From Acetobacter oryzifermentans (GTDB lineage Bacteria > Pseudomonadota > Alphaproteobacteria > Acetobacterales > Acetobacteraceae), in assembly GCF_001628715.1 (NCBI RefSeq), contig NZ_CP011122.1:1-64000 (forward strand): a stretch of 64,000 bases of DNA, read 5' to 3'. The notes below the pieces were generated by a model, which searched no databases, had not been told where the DNA came from, and saw only the letters and a program-made list of their open reading frames with translations. How positions within the stretch are numbered: position 1 is the first letter of the stretch; each line of letters opens with the position of its first letter. Positions 34,626 to 43,336 of the stretch are shown here, piece after piece. Both the position numbers and the translations under genes were made by a program.

Positions 34626-37600
34626 ATGTCCATGTCAGCCTCGCAACTCAATCTGTTCGATACCACTGTACTGTCCGGTGAGCTCGCATCCCTCTGGTCT
34701 CTGGACGATGACCAGCCCATTCCCGAAGTCAGCCTCCCCTCCCCTCACTCTTTCCGTATTCCTCAGCGAGATTTCCGGCTGAAAGGACTGCGTGGTCTTG
34801 CAAGCGGATGGAAAGCCCGTGCTGAAGGTAATCTGGCTGCGATTGCCCTTCTCGGGGAACTGGAGCGCGAGGATCGTAACGCCACCGAGGCAGAGCAGGA
34901 GGTGCTCGCCCGTTTTACTGGTTTTGGTGCGGGTGAACTTGCCAACAACCTCTTCCCGCCAACAGGCAAAGAAGTGCGCAAGGGATGGGAAAGTCTTGCT
35001 TCAGAACTTGAACAGCTTACGACGGAGACTGAAAGGGCTGGCCTGCAGCGCGCCACACAATATGCCCACTACACCCCGGAACTGATTGTTCACTCATTGT
35101 GGGATATGGTGCAGCGTATGGGGTTTCGTGGTGGTTCGGTGCTTGAACCGGGTTGCGGAACCGGGGTCTTTATAGCCGCACGACCTGAAAAACTGGAAGG
35201 CAAGATCGCCTTCACAGGCATTGAAAACGATCCAATCTCTGCCCGCATAGCGCGCAAACTCTATCCAAACCAGTGGATCCGCAGTGAGGATTTCACACGA
35301 GCCCAGCTTTCGCATGGCTATGATCTGGCTATTGGTAATCCACCCTTTAGCAACCGCACGGTGCACGGTCGGGACGGTTTGGAGAAGCAGGGATTAAGTC
35401 TCCATGACTTCTTCATTGCCCGCTCACTCGAAGCTTTACGACCCGGCGGTATCGCCCTGTTCGTGACCTCCAGATACACACTGGACAAAACGGATCCTAA
35501 GGCACGACAGATTATCGGGGAGAGCGCAGACCTGCTTGGTGCTGTGCGTTTGCCTGAAGGCGCAATGCGTGACGATGCCGGGACAGATGTGGTGGTCGAT
35601 ATCCTGGCATTCCGCAAACGAGAAGTGGGAGAAGTGCCGTCTAATGAGAGCTGGGTTGAAACTGCAGACATCCCAGACTCAGACGAGGGAAATGGTCCGC
35701 TCGTCATAAACGGGTATTTCCTTGACCATCCCGAACAGGTGCTCGGCAGTCATATCTGGACGACAACGCAGTTTGGTCCCGGCTACACATGCTCTGCCAC
35801 CGCCGGCGCAGAACTAGATCTTCTTCTTCCGCAAGCCCTGAGCCGGATCGCGCCCAACGTTCATTTTCTACAGCCGCTGGAGGCGCGCATTGTCCGGCCA
35901 GCAGGTGAGGGCGTTACGGTTGGAACCGCGGCAAGTGGTGCAGACCTCAAGGAAGGAAGCTACTTTGTAGACCGAGGTGTTCTGCACCAGATTAGCGAGG
36001 GACAGGCCCAGATCGTCCTGATCCGCAAGGCAGGTCAGGCAGAGGGGATTTTTGCCAAGCATGCTCGGATTATCCGCGGGCTGGTGCCCATCCGTGATGC
36101 CGCACGAAGTGTGTTGCGGGCGCAGATGCAGAACCTGCCTTACGGATCACAGCAGCGCACATTGAAAACAGCGTACCAGAGTTTCGTGCGTGAATTTGGC
36201 CCCATCAATCATACCCGCACCACGCTGCGCGAGAACCCTGAAACTGGGAAAACACGGGAAACCCAGCGGCGCCCGAACCTGCAGCCTTTTATGGATGATC
36301 CTGACGTCTGGCTGGTGGCTTCGATTGAGGAGTATGACGAACGCACGGATACGGGCCGCATGGGGCCGGTATTCTCTGAGCGTGTCATTCATGCACCGAC
36401 AGAGCCTGAAATACACGGAGCCCATGACGCACTGGCTGTGTCCTTGCATGAAACGGGATGTGTGGATCTGACTCTCATTGCCGAACTGTTGGGACGGAGT
36501 GAAGCCGATACGTTGATTGAACTGGGCGAGAGTGTTTACCTTGATCCAGAACGCAGCGCGCAGGGCAGGGACGTCTGGGTTACGGCAGATGAGATGCTCT
36601 CAGGCGCCGTGCGGACCAAGCTGGGTTTGGCACGTGACGCCGCACAACTTGACCACCGGTTTGCACGCAATGTCAGTGCCCTGGAAGGCGTGCAGCCCCC
36701 GGATCTGCGACCCTCTGAAATTACAGCCCGTCTGGGAGCGCCCTGGTTGCCCGTCACGGATATTCAGGACTTCGTACAAGAGGTCATGGGGATTGAAACT
36801 ACCGTTCGTCATACCCCGGAAGTGGCATGCTGGAGTATCAACAGAACGCCTTTCCTGTCTCGCGCTGAAGCAACATCTGTCTGGGGCACGGAACGACGGA
36901 ATGCAGCGGAACTGTTGGAAGACGCGCTCTCCCAGTCCATTCCCAAAATCTGGGATCATTGGCGCGATGAAAATGGCAACGAGCGACGCGAACTCAATAC
37001 GCAGGAAACGGAAGCGGCCAAAGAAAAACTGGCTGCTATTAAAAGCGCGTTCGAAAAGTGGGTGTGGCAGGATCCCGACCGCTCTGACCGTCTCGTAAAG
37101 CTCTATAACGAGACTTACAACAATCTGGTGCCACGGGCCTTTGATGGCAGTCATCTGCGTCTGCCGGGCGCAAGCAGTGCGATTACCCTTCGTGCGCACC
37201 AGAAGCGCGTGGTCTGGCGGATTATTGCCTCAGGGCGCACCTACATGGCCCATGCTGTGGGGGCAGGAAAAACCTTCTCCATGGCGGCTGCCGTCATGGA
37301 GCAGAAACGCCTTGGACTGATCAGTAAGGCCGTTATCGTGGTTCCCGGTCACTGCCTTGCACAGATGGCGCGTGAATTTCTCATGCTCTACCCTACGGCG
37401 AGAATTCTCGTGGCGGACGAGACAAATTTCGTCAAAGCGAAACGTCAGCGTTTTATTGCCCGCGCAGCAACCGAAAACTGGGATGCGATCATCATAACCC
37501 ATGACGCTTTCAAGTTTATTCCGGTGGAGGCGGGTTTTGAACGGGAGATGATTGAAGACCAGATTGCGTCATACGAGGCCATTCTGTCTGGCCTGGATGG

Positions 37601-39752
37601 CGATGACCGTATCTCCCGCAAGCGTATTGAACGCATGAAAGAGGGGATGGAGGCTAAACTGGAAGGATTAGCCGCCCAGAAGGATGATCTCCTTCATATG
37701 GGTGAAATGGGCATCGATCAGATCCTTGTGGATGAAGCCCAGCTCTTTCGGAAACTGTCTTACGCGACCAATCAGTCCGATCTGAGAGGTGTCGATCCTA
37801 ACGGCTCACAGCGCGCATGGGATCTTTTCGTAAAAACGCGTTACCTTGCGAAGACTGACCCAACACGTCCACTGATCATGGCTTCAGGTTCGCCGATTAC
37901 GAATACGATTGCCGAATTGTGGAATGTCGGACGGTATATGGATCTGGATGCTCTTGTCGCCCGCAATCTCCACGAATTTGATGCTTGGGCAGCCAACTTT
38001 GGGGAAACACGCACAGAACTGGAGCTTCAACCCAACGGTCTCTACAAACCGGTCACGCGCTTTACCGAATTCGTCAATGTGGCCGATCTGATGGCCATGT
38101 ATCGTGACTTTGCGGACGTCGTTCAGTCAGACGAGCTGGCACGATATGTCAAACTGCCCTCTGTTAAGGGCGGCAACAGACAGATTGTGGTGGCCGAAAG
38201 CACAGAAGACTTTCGGGCATTCCAGCAGACCCTTGCAGAACGGATGCGCGCGATTGAAGCCCGTTCAGGTCGTCCTCAGAAGGGGGACGACATCATTCTG
38301 AGTGTGATGAATGATGCCCGGCATGGCGCGATCGATCTGCGGTTTATCGCACCGTGGGCGGATGATGACCCACATTCCAAGCTGAATGTGATGATTCGGA
38401 AGGTGTTTGAAATCTGGCATGAGACATCTGCCAATCGTTACACTAATCCCGAGACGGGCAGGGCTTACGATTTGCCGGGGGCGGTGCAGATGATCTTCTC
38501 CGATCTCGGCACACAGGCCTCCCAGACCAAGCGCGGGTTCTCGGCTTATAACTGGATCAGGTCAGAGCTGATCCGCATGGGTGTCCCTGCCGAGCAGATT
38601 GCCTTCATGCAGGATTACGACAAGGCTGCAGCCAAGCTGCGTCTGTTTGGTGATCTCAATGCAGGCCGCAAGCGTATCCTGATCGGTTCAACAGCCACAA
38701 TGGGAACAGGGGTCAATGCCCAGCAGCGCCTGAAAGCCCTGCATCATCTCGACGTGCCCTGGCTTGTTGCCGATATCATGCAACGTGAAGGTCGGATTGT
38801 GCGTCAGGGCAATCAGCATGACGAAGTGGAGGTTTACGCATACGCCCAGCAGGGATCCGTGGACGCCACCAACTGGCAGCTCCTTGAACGGAAGATGCGA
38901 TTTATCGGCCTTGCAATGTCGGGAGACCGGACCATCCGTCGTATTGAGGATGTGGGCGGTGAAGGCAACCAGTTTGCAATGGCCAAGGCGCTGGCATCAG
39001 GCGACATGCGTCTGATTCAAAAAGCCGGCCTGGAAGCCGATATCGCGCGTCTTGAGCGTTTGCAGGCCGCACATTTCGATGATCAGTTCAATGTGCGCCG
39101 CCAGATCCAGAGAGCTGAACGCGACATCAAGACAGCCCAGGCACGCATTCCGAAAATTGAGGCGGCACTCACACAGCGTATCACCACGAAAGGCGAGGCG
39201 TTTGCGCTGCACCGTGACACCAAGGTGGTTGAGAGCAGTGAAAAAGCTGGAGCATGGATACTGTCGCAGGCGCGGCTTGCTGAACGGGAAGGCCGGACCG
39301 GGCAGTGGAGCATGGGTCGGATCGCCGGCTTTGAAGTGATGTGCGAAGCTCATGAACAGCAGTTCAGAACGTCCGACAAGAGAAAACCAGAAGTCGTCTC
39401 CTCCATCTATCTGGATACACCTGCAGGAGAAATCGAGGTTGAGACCGATCGTGAGACCAAGCCTCTGGGACTGATTTCACGGATTGAGCACGCAGCCTTA
39501 CGTCTGGACAGCGATCTGGCTGAAGCACGTCGCAGTCTGGATGAGGCACAGCGCCGACTGCCAGCTTATCGCGCACGGGAAGGACTTCCTTTTGCGGAAG
39601 CCGACGATCTCACGGCGAAATGTGCCGAGCTATCCGCATTGGATGCTGCGCTGGAAGCGGAAGGCAAGGAAAAAGAAGCTGCGCTGAAATCGGCCACAGC
39701 AAATGATGATACTGCTTCTGCTGTTGCAGAGAAAATTGAACAGGTGGCCTAA
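34626..39752 (+). CDS. giant DNA methylase-helicase, DarB-like
   Basis: 1708 residues. The N-terminal third is an N6-adenine-methyltransferase-like domain (VLEPGCGTGVFIA as motif I, LAIGNPPFSN as NPPF). A superfamily-2 helicase follows (AHAVGAGKTFSMAAAVMEQK as Walker A, ILVDEAQLFRKL as DEAQ box, ASGSPITNTIAELW, then TATMGTGVNAQQRL and MQREGRIVRQGNQHDEVEV as motifs V/VI). The C-terminus is coiled-coil-like. Phage P1 DarB, which protects incoming DNA from type I restriction, has this domain combination. Proteins of this kind occur on many plasmids. Anti-restriction here is inference, but this same plasmid carries a type I system. ATG 34626 is preceded by GACGG only. Confidence 0.8.
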   Translation: MSMSASQLNLFDTTVLSGELASLWSLDDDQPIPEVSLPSPHSFRIPQRDFRLKGLRGLASGWKARAEGNLAAIALLGELEREDRNATEAEQEVLARFTGFGAGELANNLFPPTGKEVRKGWESLASELEQLTTETERAGLQRATQYAHYTPELIVHSLWDMVQRMGFRGGSVLEPGCGTGVFIAARPEKLEGKIAFTGIENDPISARIARKLYPNQWIRSEDFTRAQLSHGYDLAIGNPPFSNRTVHGRDGLEKQGLSLHDFFIARSLEALRPGGIALFVTSRYTLDKTDPKARQIIGESADLLGAVRLPEGAMRDDAGTDVVVDILAFRKREVGEVPSNESWVETADIPDSDEGNGPLVINGYFLDHPEQVLGSHIWTTTQFGPGYTCSATAGAELDLLLPQALSRIAPNVHFLQPLEARIVRPAGEGVTVGTAASGADLKEGSYFVDRGVLHQISEGQAQIVLIRKAGQAEGIFAKHARIIRGLVPIRDAARSVLRAQMQNLPYGSQQRTLKTAYQSFVREFGPINHTRTTLRENPETGKTRETQRRPNLQPFMDDPDVWLVASIEEYDERTDTGRMGPVFSERVIHAPTEPEIHGAHDALAVSLHETGCVDLTLIAELLGRSEADTLIELGESVYLDPERSAQGRDVWVTADEMLSGAVRTKLGLARDAAQLDHRFARNVSALEGVQPPDLRPSEITARLGAPWLPVTDIQDFVQEVMGIETTVRHTPEVACWSINRTPFLSRAEATSVWGTERRNAAELLEDALSQSIPKIWDHWRDENGNERRELNTQETEAAKEKLAAIKSAFEKWVWQDPDRSDRLVKLYNETYNNLVPRAFDGSHLRLPGASSAITLRAHQKRVVWRIIASGRTYMAHAVGAGKTFSMAAAVMEQKRLGLISKAVIVVPGHCLAQMAREFLMLYPTARILVADETNFVKAKRQRFIARAATENWDAIIITHDAFKFIPVEAGFEREMIEDQIASYEAILSGLDGDDRISRKRIERMKEGMEAKLEGLAAQKDDLLHMGEMGIDQILVDEAQLFRKLSYATNQSDLRGVDPNGSQRAWDLFVKTRYLAKTDPTRPLIMASGSPITNTIAELWNVGRYMDLDALVARNLHEFDAWAANFGETRTELELQPNGLYKPVTRFTEFVNVADLMAMYRDFADVVQSDELARYVKLPSVKGGNRQIVVAESTEDFRAFQQTLAERMRAIEARSGRPQKGDDIILSVMNDARHGAIDLRFIAPWADDDPHSKLNVMIRKVFEIWHETSANRYTNPETGRAYDLPGAVQMIFSDLGTQASQTKRGFSAYNWIRSELIRMGVPAEQIAFMQDYDKAAAKLRLFGDLNAGRKRILIGSTATMGTGVNAQQRLKALHHLDVPWLVADIMQREGRIVRQGNQHDEVEVYAYAQQGSVDATNWQLLERKMRFIGLAMSGDRTIRRIEDVGGEGNQFAMAKALASGDMRLIQKAGLEADIARLERLQAAHFDDQFNVRRQIQRAERDIKTAQARIPKIEAALTQRITTKGEAFALHRDTKVVESSEKAGAWILSQARLAEREGRTGQWSMGRIAGFEVMCEAHEQQFRTSDKRKPEVVSSIYLDTPAGEIEVETDRETKPLGLISRIEHAALRLDSDLAEARRSLDEAQRRLPAYRAREGLPFAEADDLTAKCAELSALDAALEAEGKEKEAALKSATANDDTASAVAEKIEQVA

Positions 39753-39939
39753 GAAAATAAGAAGAGCACAAAGCCGAAAAGGGAAGGGCGGGCCACAGGC
39801 CGCCCACACGCCGCAAGGGTATGCCCCGTTCCGGGGCCTCGCTGACGCTCGCCCTTGCCCCGTGTAGGCGTCTGTGACCGTGCCGAAGGTATGAGGTCAG
39901 AAAATGACACCTCATGACCCTGAAAGTGAGGAGAGTATC

Positions 39940-41850
39940 ATGACGGAACTTCGCCGCGTCGATCCCAAAACACTCGTACCAAACCCGAATAATCCACGTA
40001 AGACCCAGCCAGATCCTCGTGCGGAACATCAGCTTGCGCTGAATATCAAGACAGTGGGCCTGATACATGCGCCCTGCGTGCGGGAACTTGAGGACGGTCG
40101 GTTGATGATTGTCGCTGGTCACAGGCGGGTGCGGGCCTGTATTGCGGCGAAATTGACTGAAATTGACGTGCATGTCCGTTCTGGTGATGAAAAAAGCGAT
40201 ACGATGGCCGCTGTCGCCGAGAACGTCGTGCGTGCCGATATGACGGAATCCGAACAATGGCGTGGTGTGCTGGATATGCGCGCGAAGGGCGCTACTGATA
40301 CGGAAATCAGTCGGGCTTTTATGGTCACACCAGCCTATCTTCGTGGCCTGATGCTGTTGTCCCAAATTCATCCGCCCATTATTGCGGCAATCGATAGTGG
40401 GATTGGGCCTTCCTATACGGACCGGAACGCAATTGCGCGCACTCCGCTGGAGCGCCAACGCGATGTATGGGCCGAGATCTGGGCGGAAAGCGCTGACGAA
40501 GGAGCAGATCCGGCCGACTATGAGATGAGTAGGGAAGACGCCACACATTTCGATTGGTCGGAATTTGTAAGATATCTTGATCAGGTCGAATTATATGCTC
40601 GCAACTACGAGTTTGACGACGAGACTGCAAAAGAAGCTGGTGTCGTCTGGGAAGAAGATCTCTTCGGGCAGGGTGGAGAAGATAATCGATACTGCACCCA
40701 ATATGCCGCTATGTTTAAGGCGCAGCAGATTTGGGCTGAGAAAACTAAACCTGAAGGAACCATTTACCTCCAGAGCAACGAATATGGGGAAGGAATTGCG
40801 CCAGACGGATACCGGAAGGTGGGGGCATGGGAAGCGGAATGGGACGAAGATATCCCGGCGATCTGGGTTAACCCACGCACACTGCAGATTCAAAAAGGAC
40901 GGCTTCGCGAACTGGGAGAACAGTCCACCCGCAGGACAGAAAATGGTTCCCTTTCTTTACCGTCAGCCCAAAAACCCGAAAAACCTAAAGAGCGCCCCGA
41001 TATTTCAGGCACAGGGCTTAAAATTATCGGGGATGTTCGGACACAGGCTTTGCGTCAGGCGTTGGATGCAGCGCGAGAAAATGCAGATCCCTGGGATCTG
41101 GTTGGTGCTTTCATACTGGCTTTGAGTGCCAATAACGTAAAAATCCACGGTGATGATACATATGAGCCTTATGGGAGTGTTACGGAGCGTGACCTGGCTG
41201 TCGCACGCATTTTCCCAGAAGGTGTGTTGGTTCGTGACCCGGATCTTCTCAGAAACGCAGCATTGGGTGTGCTTAGCACGTTCATGAATTGCGGCCTCAG
41301 TCAGCATAGCGGTAGCGGTTTGCCCGCCCAGATCCTTGGGGTGTTGTTTGGTGCAGACGCGCATATGCCCACAATGGCCTTCGAAGACTTTCTTAAAAGT
41401 TACAGTAAACCGGGAATTACCAAAGCTGTTGAGGCTGAAGGTCTGGAAGAAAAACCCACTGGTAAAGCGATGCGCGAAGCACTTATGGCTCACATTGGCG
41501 AAAAACGATGGGTGCCGGAACCTGCAACATTTACAGCGGGGCTCTCAGAATGGAAATCCAGGTTAGAGAACCAGGCTGCGCGGCTGGAAGCTCGGGCACG
41601 TTTGGCGGCGCAGATGGAGGAAGAAGAAGGTGATTCTGATTTTGATACTGACGTCACAACTGACAGTGAAGAGGATGAGAACTGTGAGGAGCGAGTGGAT
41701 CTAGACGAAGGCCAGACTGATCAGGAGAGCCTGTCTGATGGTGATGAAAGTGCGCATAACGCTACTATTCCCGACGATCCACGCATCCCCAGTGAACTGA
41801 CAGAACTGGCCCGTGCGATGCCTGATCGTCTTGAAGTTATTATGGTCTGA
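39940..41850 (+). CDS. long ParB-like protein
   Basis: 636 residues. A ParB/Spo0J N-terminal domain (LRRVDPKTLVPNPNNPRKTQ, IVAGHRRVRACIAA with GHRR, VAENVVRADMTESEQWRGVL) and a helix-turn-helix (KGATDTEISRAFMVTPAYLR) are followed by about 400 residues found only in plasmid homologues. An acidic tail follows (EEEEGDSDFDTDVTTDSEED). It is not a partner of the parA at 32936, which has its own parB. Such proteins often sit after DarB-like genes. ATG 39940 has GAGGAG 8 bases upstream and is preferred to ATG 39904. It could be a nuclease or DNA-loading factor in transfer. Confidence 0.8.
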   Translation: MTELRRVDPKTLVPNPNNPRKTQPDPRAEHQLALNIKTVGLIHAPCVRELEDGRLMIVAGHRRVRACIAAKLTEIDVHVRSGDEKSDTMAAVAENVVRADMTESEQWRGVLDMRAKGATDTEISRAFMVTPAYLRGLMLLSQIHPPIIAAIDSGIGPSYTDRNAIARTPLERQRDVWAEIWAESADEGADPADYEMSREDATHFDWSEFVRYLDQVELYARNYEFDDETAKEAGVVWEEDLFGQGGEDNRYCTQYAAMFKAQQIWAEKTKPEGTIYLQSNEYGEGIAPDGYRKVGAWEAEWDEDIPAIWVNPRTLQIQKGRLRELGEQSTRRTENGSLSLPSAQKPEKPKERPDISGTGLKIIGDVRTQALRQALDAARENADPWDLVGAFILALSANNVKIHGDDTYEPYGSVTERDLAVARIFPEGVLVRDPDLLRNAALGVLSTFMNCGLSQHSGSGLPAQILGVLFGADAHMPTMAFEDFLKSYSKPGITKAVEAEGLEEKPTGKAMREALMAHIGEKRWVPEPATFTAGLSEWKSRLENQAARLEARARLAAQMEEEEGDSDFDTDVTTDSEEDENCEERVDLDEGQTDQESLSDGDESAHNATIPDDPRIPSELTELARAMPDRLEVIMV

Positions 41851-41914
41851 GTAATAAGGTCTATCCGGCATTTGGGGTTGATGGGCTGAATCTCCGGTTC
41901 GTTGGGAAGGCAGC

Positions 41915-42193
41915 TCAGGCCACCGCCTGAGCTACCATATCGGGGTGCCGTCCGATGACCCGAACGTAGGCGACAGCGAAGTCGGGGGCCATCGCCCGTG
42001 CCTGCTCCCAGTCCCGTAACGTGCCGACAGGAACGCGGAAACGGCTGGCAAACTCGACCTGAGACAGACCGAGATCGTTACGGGTTTTACGGATCAACCG
42101 TGCCCTTTGCCCACGTTCCATGCCTTCGATGGATACTGCGCGGTCTTCGGAATCCGCCGGATCAGCAGGCAGAATGATATGCTCTCTCTTCAC
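41915..42193 (-). CDS. XRE-type antitoxin of a BrnT pair
   Basis: A 92-residue antitoxin. The C-terminal two-thirds are an XRE helix-turn-helix (TRNDLGLSQVEFASRFRVPV, GTLRDWEQARAMAPDFAVAY), similar in layout to the antitoxin at 12121. The N-terminus (PADPADSEDRAVSIEGMERG) would contact the toxin. It overlaps the toxin gene by 32 bases. Second locus of this type in the window. Confidence 0.85.
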   Translation of the reverse strand: MKREHIILPADPADSEDRAVSIEGMERGQRARLIRKTRNDLGLSQVEFASRFRVPVGTLRDWEQARAMAPDFAVAYVRVIGRHPDMVAQAVA

Positions 42194-42434
42194 CTTTGTT
42201 ACTCCTTCTCACGGAAATAAAGCGGGGCAGATCGTCCCGCCAGACAAACACACCGGTGAACAGCTTCTCGCCCACGACGCCAACCACTTTGTAGCGATCC
42301 TCCTCATCCTCAATGCGGATGGTGGGCAAGATCAGGTGATTATCGTCCTCGAAAATACGGTCGCCAAAGGCCAGAGACAGTTTGTGCTTTTTTTTGTTGG
42401 CGAGGTCTTTTGCGGGGTCAAACCTGTTATCCAT
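42162..42434 (-). CDS. brnT: BrnT-family toxin
   Basis: A 90-residue BrnT toxin. FDPAKDLANKKKHKLSLAFG, then DRYKVVGVVGEKLFTGVFVW and FISVRRSNKGEER match the fold, here with RRSNKGE at the end as in the typical ISARrA...E. It is a ribonuclease toxin by family. It starts 13 bases before a large inverted repeat (42447-42491), which should be the operator. Confidence 0.88.
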   Translation of the reverse strand: MDNRFDPAKDLANKKKHKLSLAFGDRIFEDDNHLILPTIRIEDEEDRYKVVGVVGEKLFTGVFVWRDDLPRFISVRRSNKGEERAYHSAC

Positions 42435-42446
42435 GAGACGATAATA

Positions 42447-42491
42447 CGGGATGCCCGTAGTTACTGTAAAGTGAAAACTACGGGCATCCCG
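42447..42491 (-). promoter_or_regulatory. inverted-repeat operator of the second BrnT pair
   Basis: CGGGATGCCCGTAGTT, 13 bases, then its exact reverse complement. The 16-bp arms end 13 bases from the toxin start. The 13-base centre (ACTGTAAAGTGAA) could hold promoter sequence. The arms also contain the internal palindrome GGGATGCCC-like half sites. Confidence 0.75.
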
Positions 42492-42551
42492 GAACTTTTA
42501 GCCATTTCGACAGGTTGCCATCAACCTCGTATGCTCGATAGCAGTAATAAG

Positions 42552-42579
42552 GCGATCCGTCTCTATGGATCGCTTTTTT
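42552..42579 (+). terminator. intrinsic terminator without an obvious gene
   Basis: GCGATCC-GTCTCTAT-GGATCGC followed by six T, a textbook terminator for plus-strand transcription. No plus-strand gene ends nearby (the closest, at 41850, is separated by the BrnT pair). It may be left from a deleted gene or serve a small RNA starting near 42450. Confidence 0.85.
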
Positions 42580-42690
42580 GTAACACCCTTTGATCATTCA
42601 AAAGAACATTCACACAGTTGAGAAAATAAAAGGAAATATTTGAAAGAGAAGGGCCATAGTCTGGAGGCTGAGGCAAACGGTGGGTTCTCT

Positions 42691-42775
42691 CCATGCTCGA
42701 CCGCAAGCGGTCTGTGCGTGGCTCCGATCCCGGTGCTGACGCACCGCTCTTGCCCCCGCCACGGCGCTCCGGTCG
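42691..42775 (+). repeat. GC-rich leader repeat, copy B
   Basis: Partner of 34397-34480. It shares CCATGCTCG, GCGGTCTGTGCGTGGCTCCG, TCCCGG and GCACCGC blocks in order, and ACCGCAAGCGGT within it is palindromic. It ends about 10 bases before the helix-turn-helix gene. Bases 42580-42690 hold nothing else that I see. Confidence 0.6.
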
Positions 42776-42784
42776 TGCGAAGGT

Positions 42785-43183
42785 ATGCATCCAATTTTTG
42801 CACGACGTATGCTCCATGACCCGCTCTATTACGCACCTCTTCCTTCAATCGCACCGCTGGTTAATACAACAATCGAGATCTCGGTCCTTAACGAAATGAC
42901 ACGGTCTCAAAAAGAGACGCCTTCAGATGACGGACGCGTTTACGTTCACCTTGGAAGTGCCAGTGCAATGGCAAAGCATTATCGTGTTTCTCGCGGTAAT
43001 ATCGCCCGATTACTGTCAAAGGTGCAAAAAGCCGGTCATTACGGACAAAATGACAGCGGCACATGGGTTTCAGCACAGTTGCTGCGGGACCATCATCTTT
43101 TGCAGGCTCTTAAAATGGCGCATAGCGCCACAGCCTATATCGAAGCGCAACAAATGAGAACGCGGGAGCTGTTGCATCAGTAA
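42785..43183 (+). CDS. small helix-turn-helix protein
   Basis: 132 residues from ATG 42785; later starts at 42809 or 42896 (MTRSQKETPSDDGRVYVHLG) are possible, and no good ribosome site decides between them. The middle reads ASAMAKHYRVSRGNIARLLSKVQKAGHY, a helix-turn-helix in which the second helix is SRGNIARLLSKV. It is followed by a helical tail (AQLLRDHHLLQALKMAHSAT). Probably a DNA-binding regulator or plasmid accessory protein. No family is recognised. Confidence 0.55.
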   Translation: MHPIFARRMLHDPLYYAPLPSIAPLVNTTIEISVLNEMTRSQKETPSDDGRVYVHLGSASAMAKHYRVSRGNIARLLSKVQKAGHYGQNDSGTWVSAQLLRDHHLLQALKMAHSATAYIEAQQMRTRELLHQ

Positions 43184-43336
43184 CGTTAAAATGTTCTGAC
43201 AAAGCCATCCTCAAAAAAGATCTCTGTTGCAAACTGAGTGTTGGTGGCTTCTCTTACAGGATCAACGATTTGTATATTATCTTATTATAGTTGTTACTGA
43301 ATTGTTAGACGAGAGAACAGCGGGACGTTCACCAAC

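Noticed and set aside
39610..40548. 312-codon minus-strand frame across the ParB-like gene start
   Set aside because: It is antisense to the ends of two well-supported genes, with Arg/His/Ser-rich composition and no domain.
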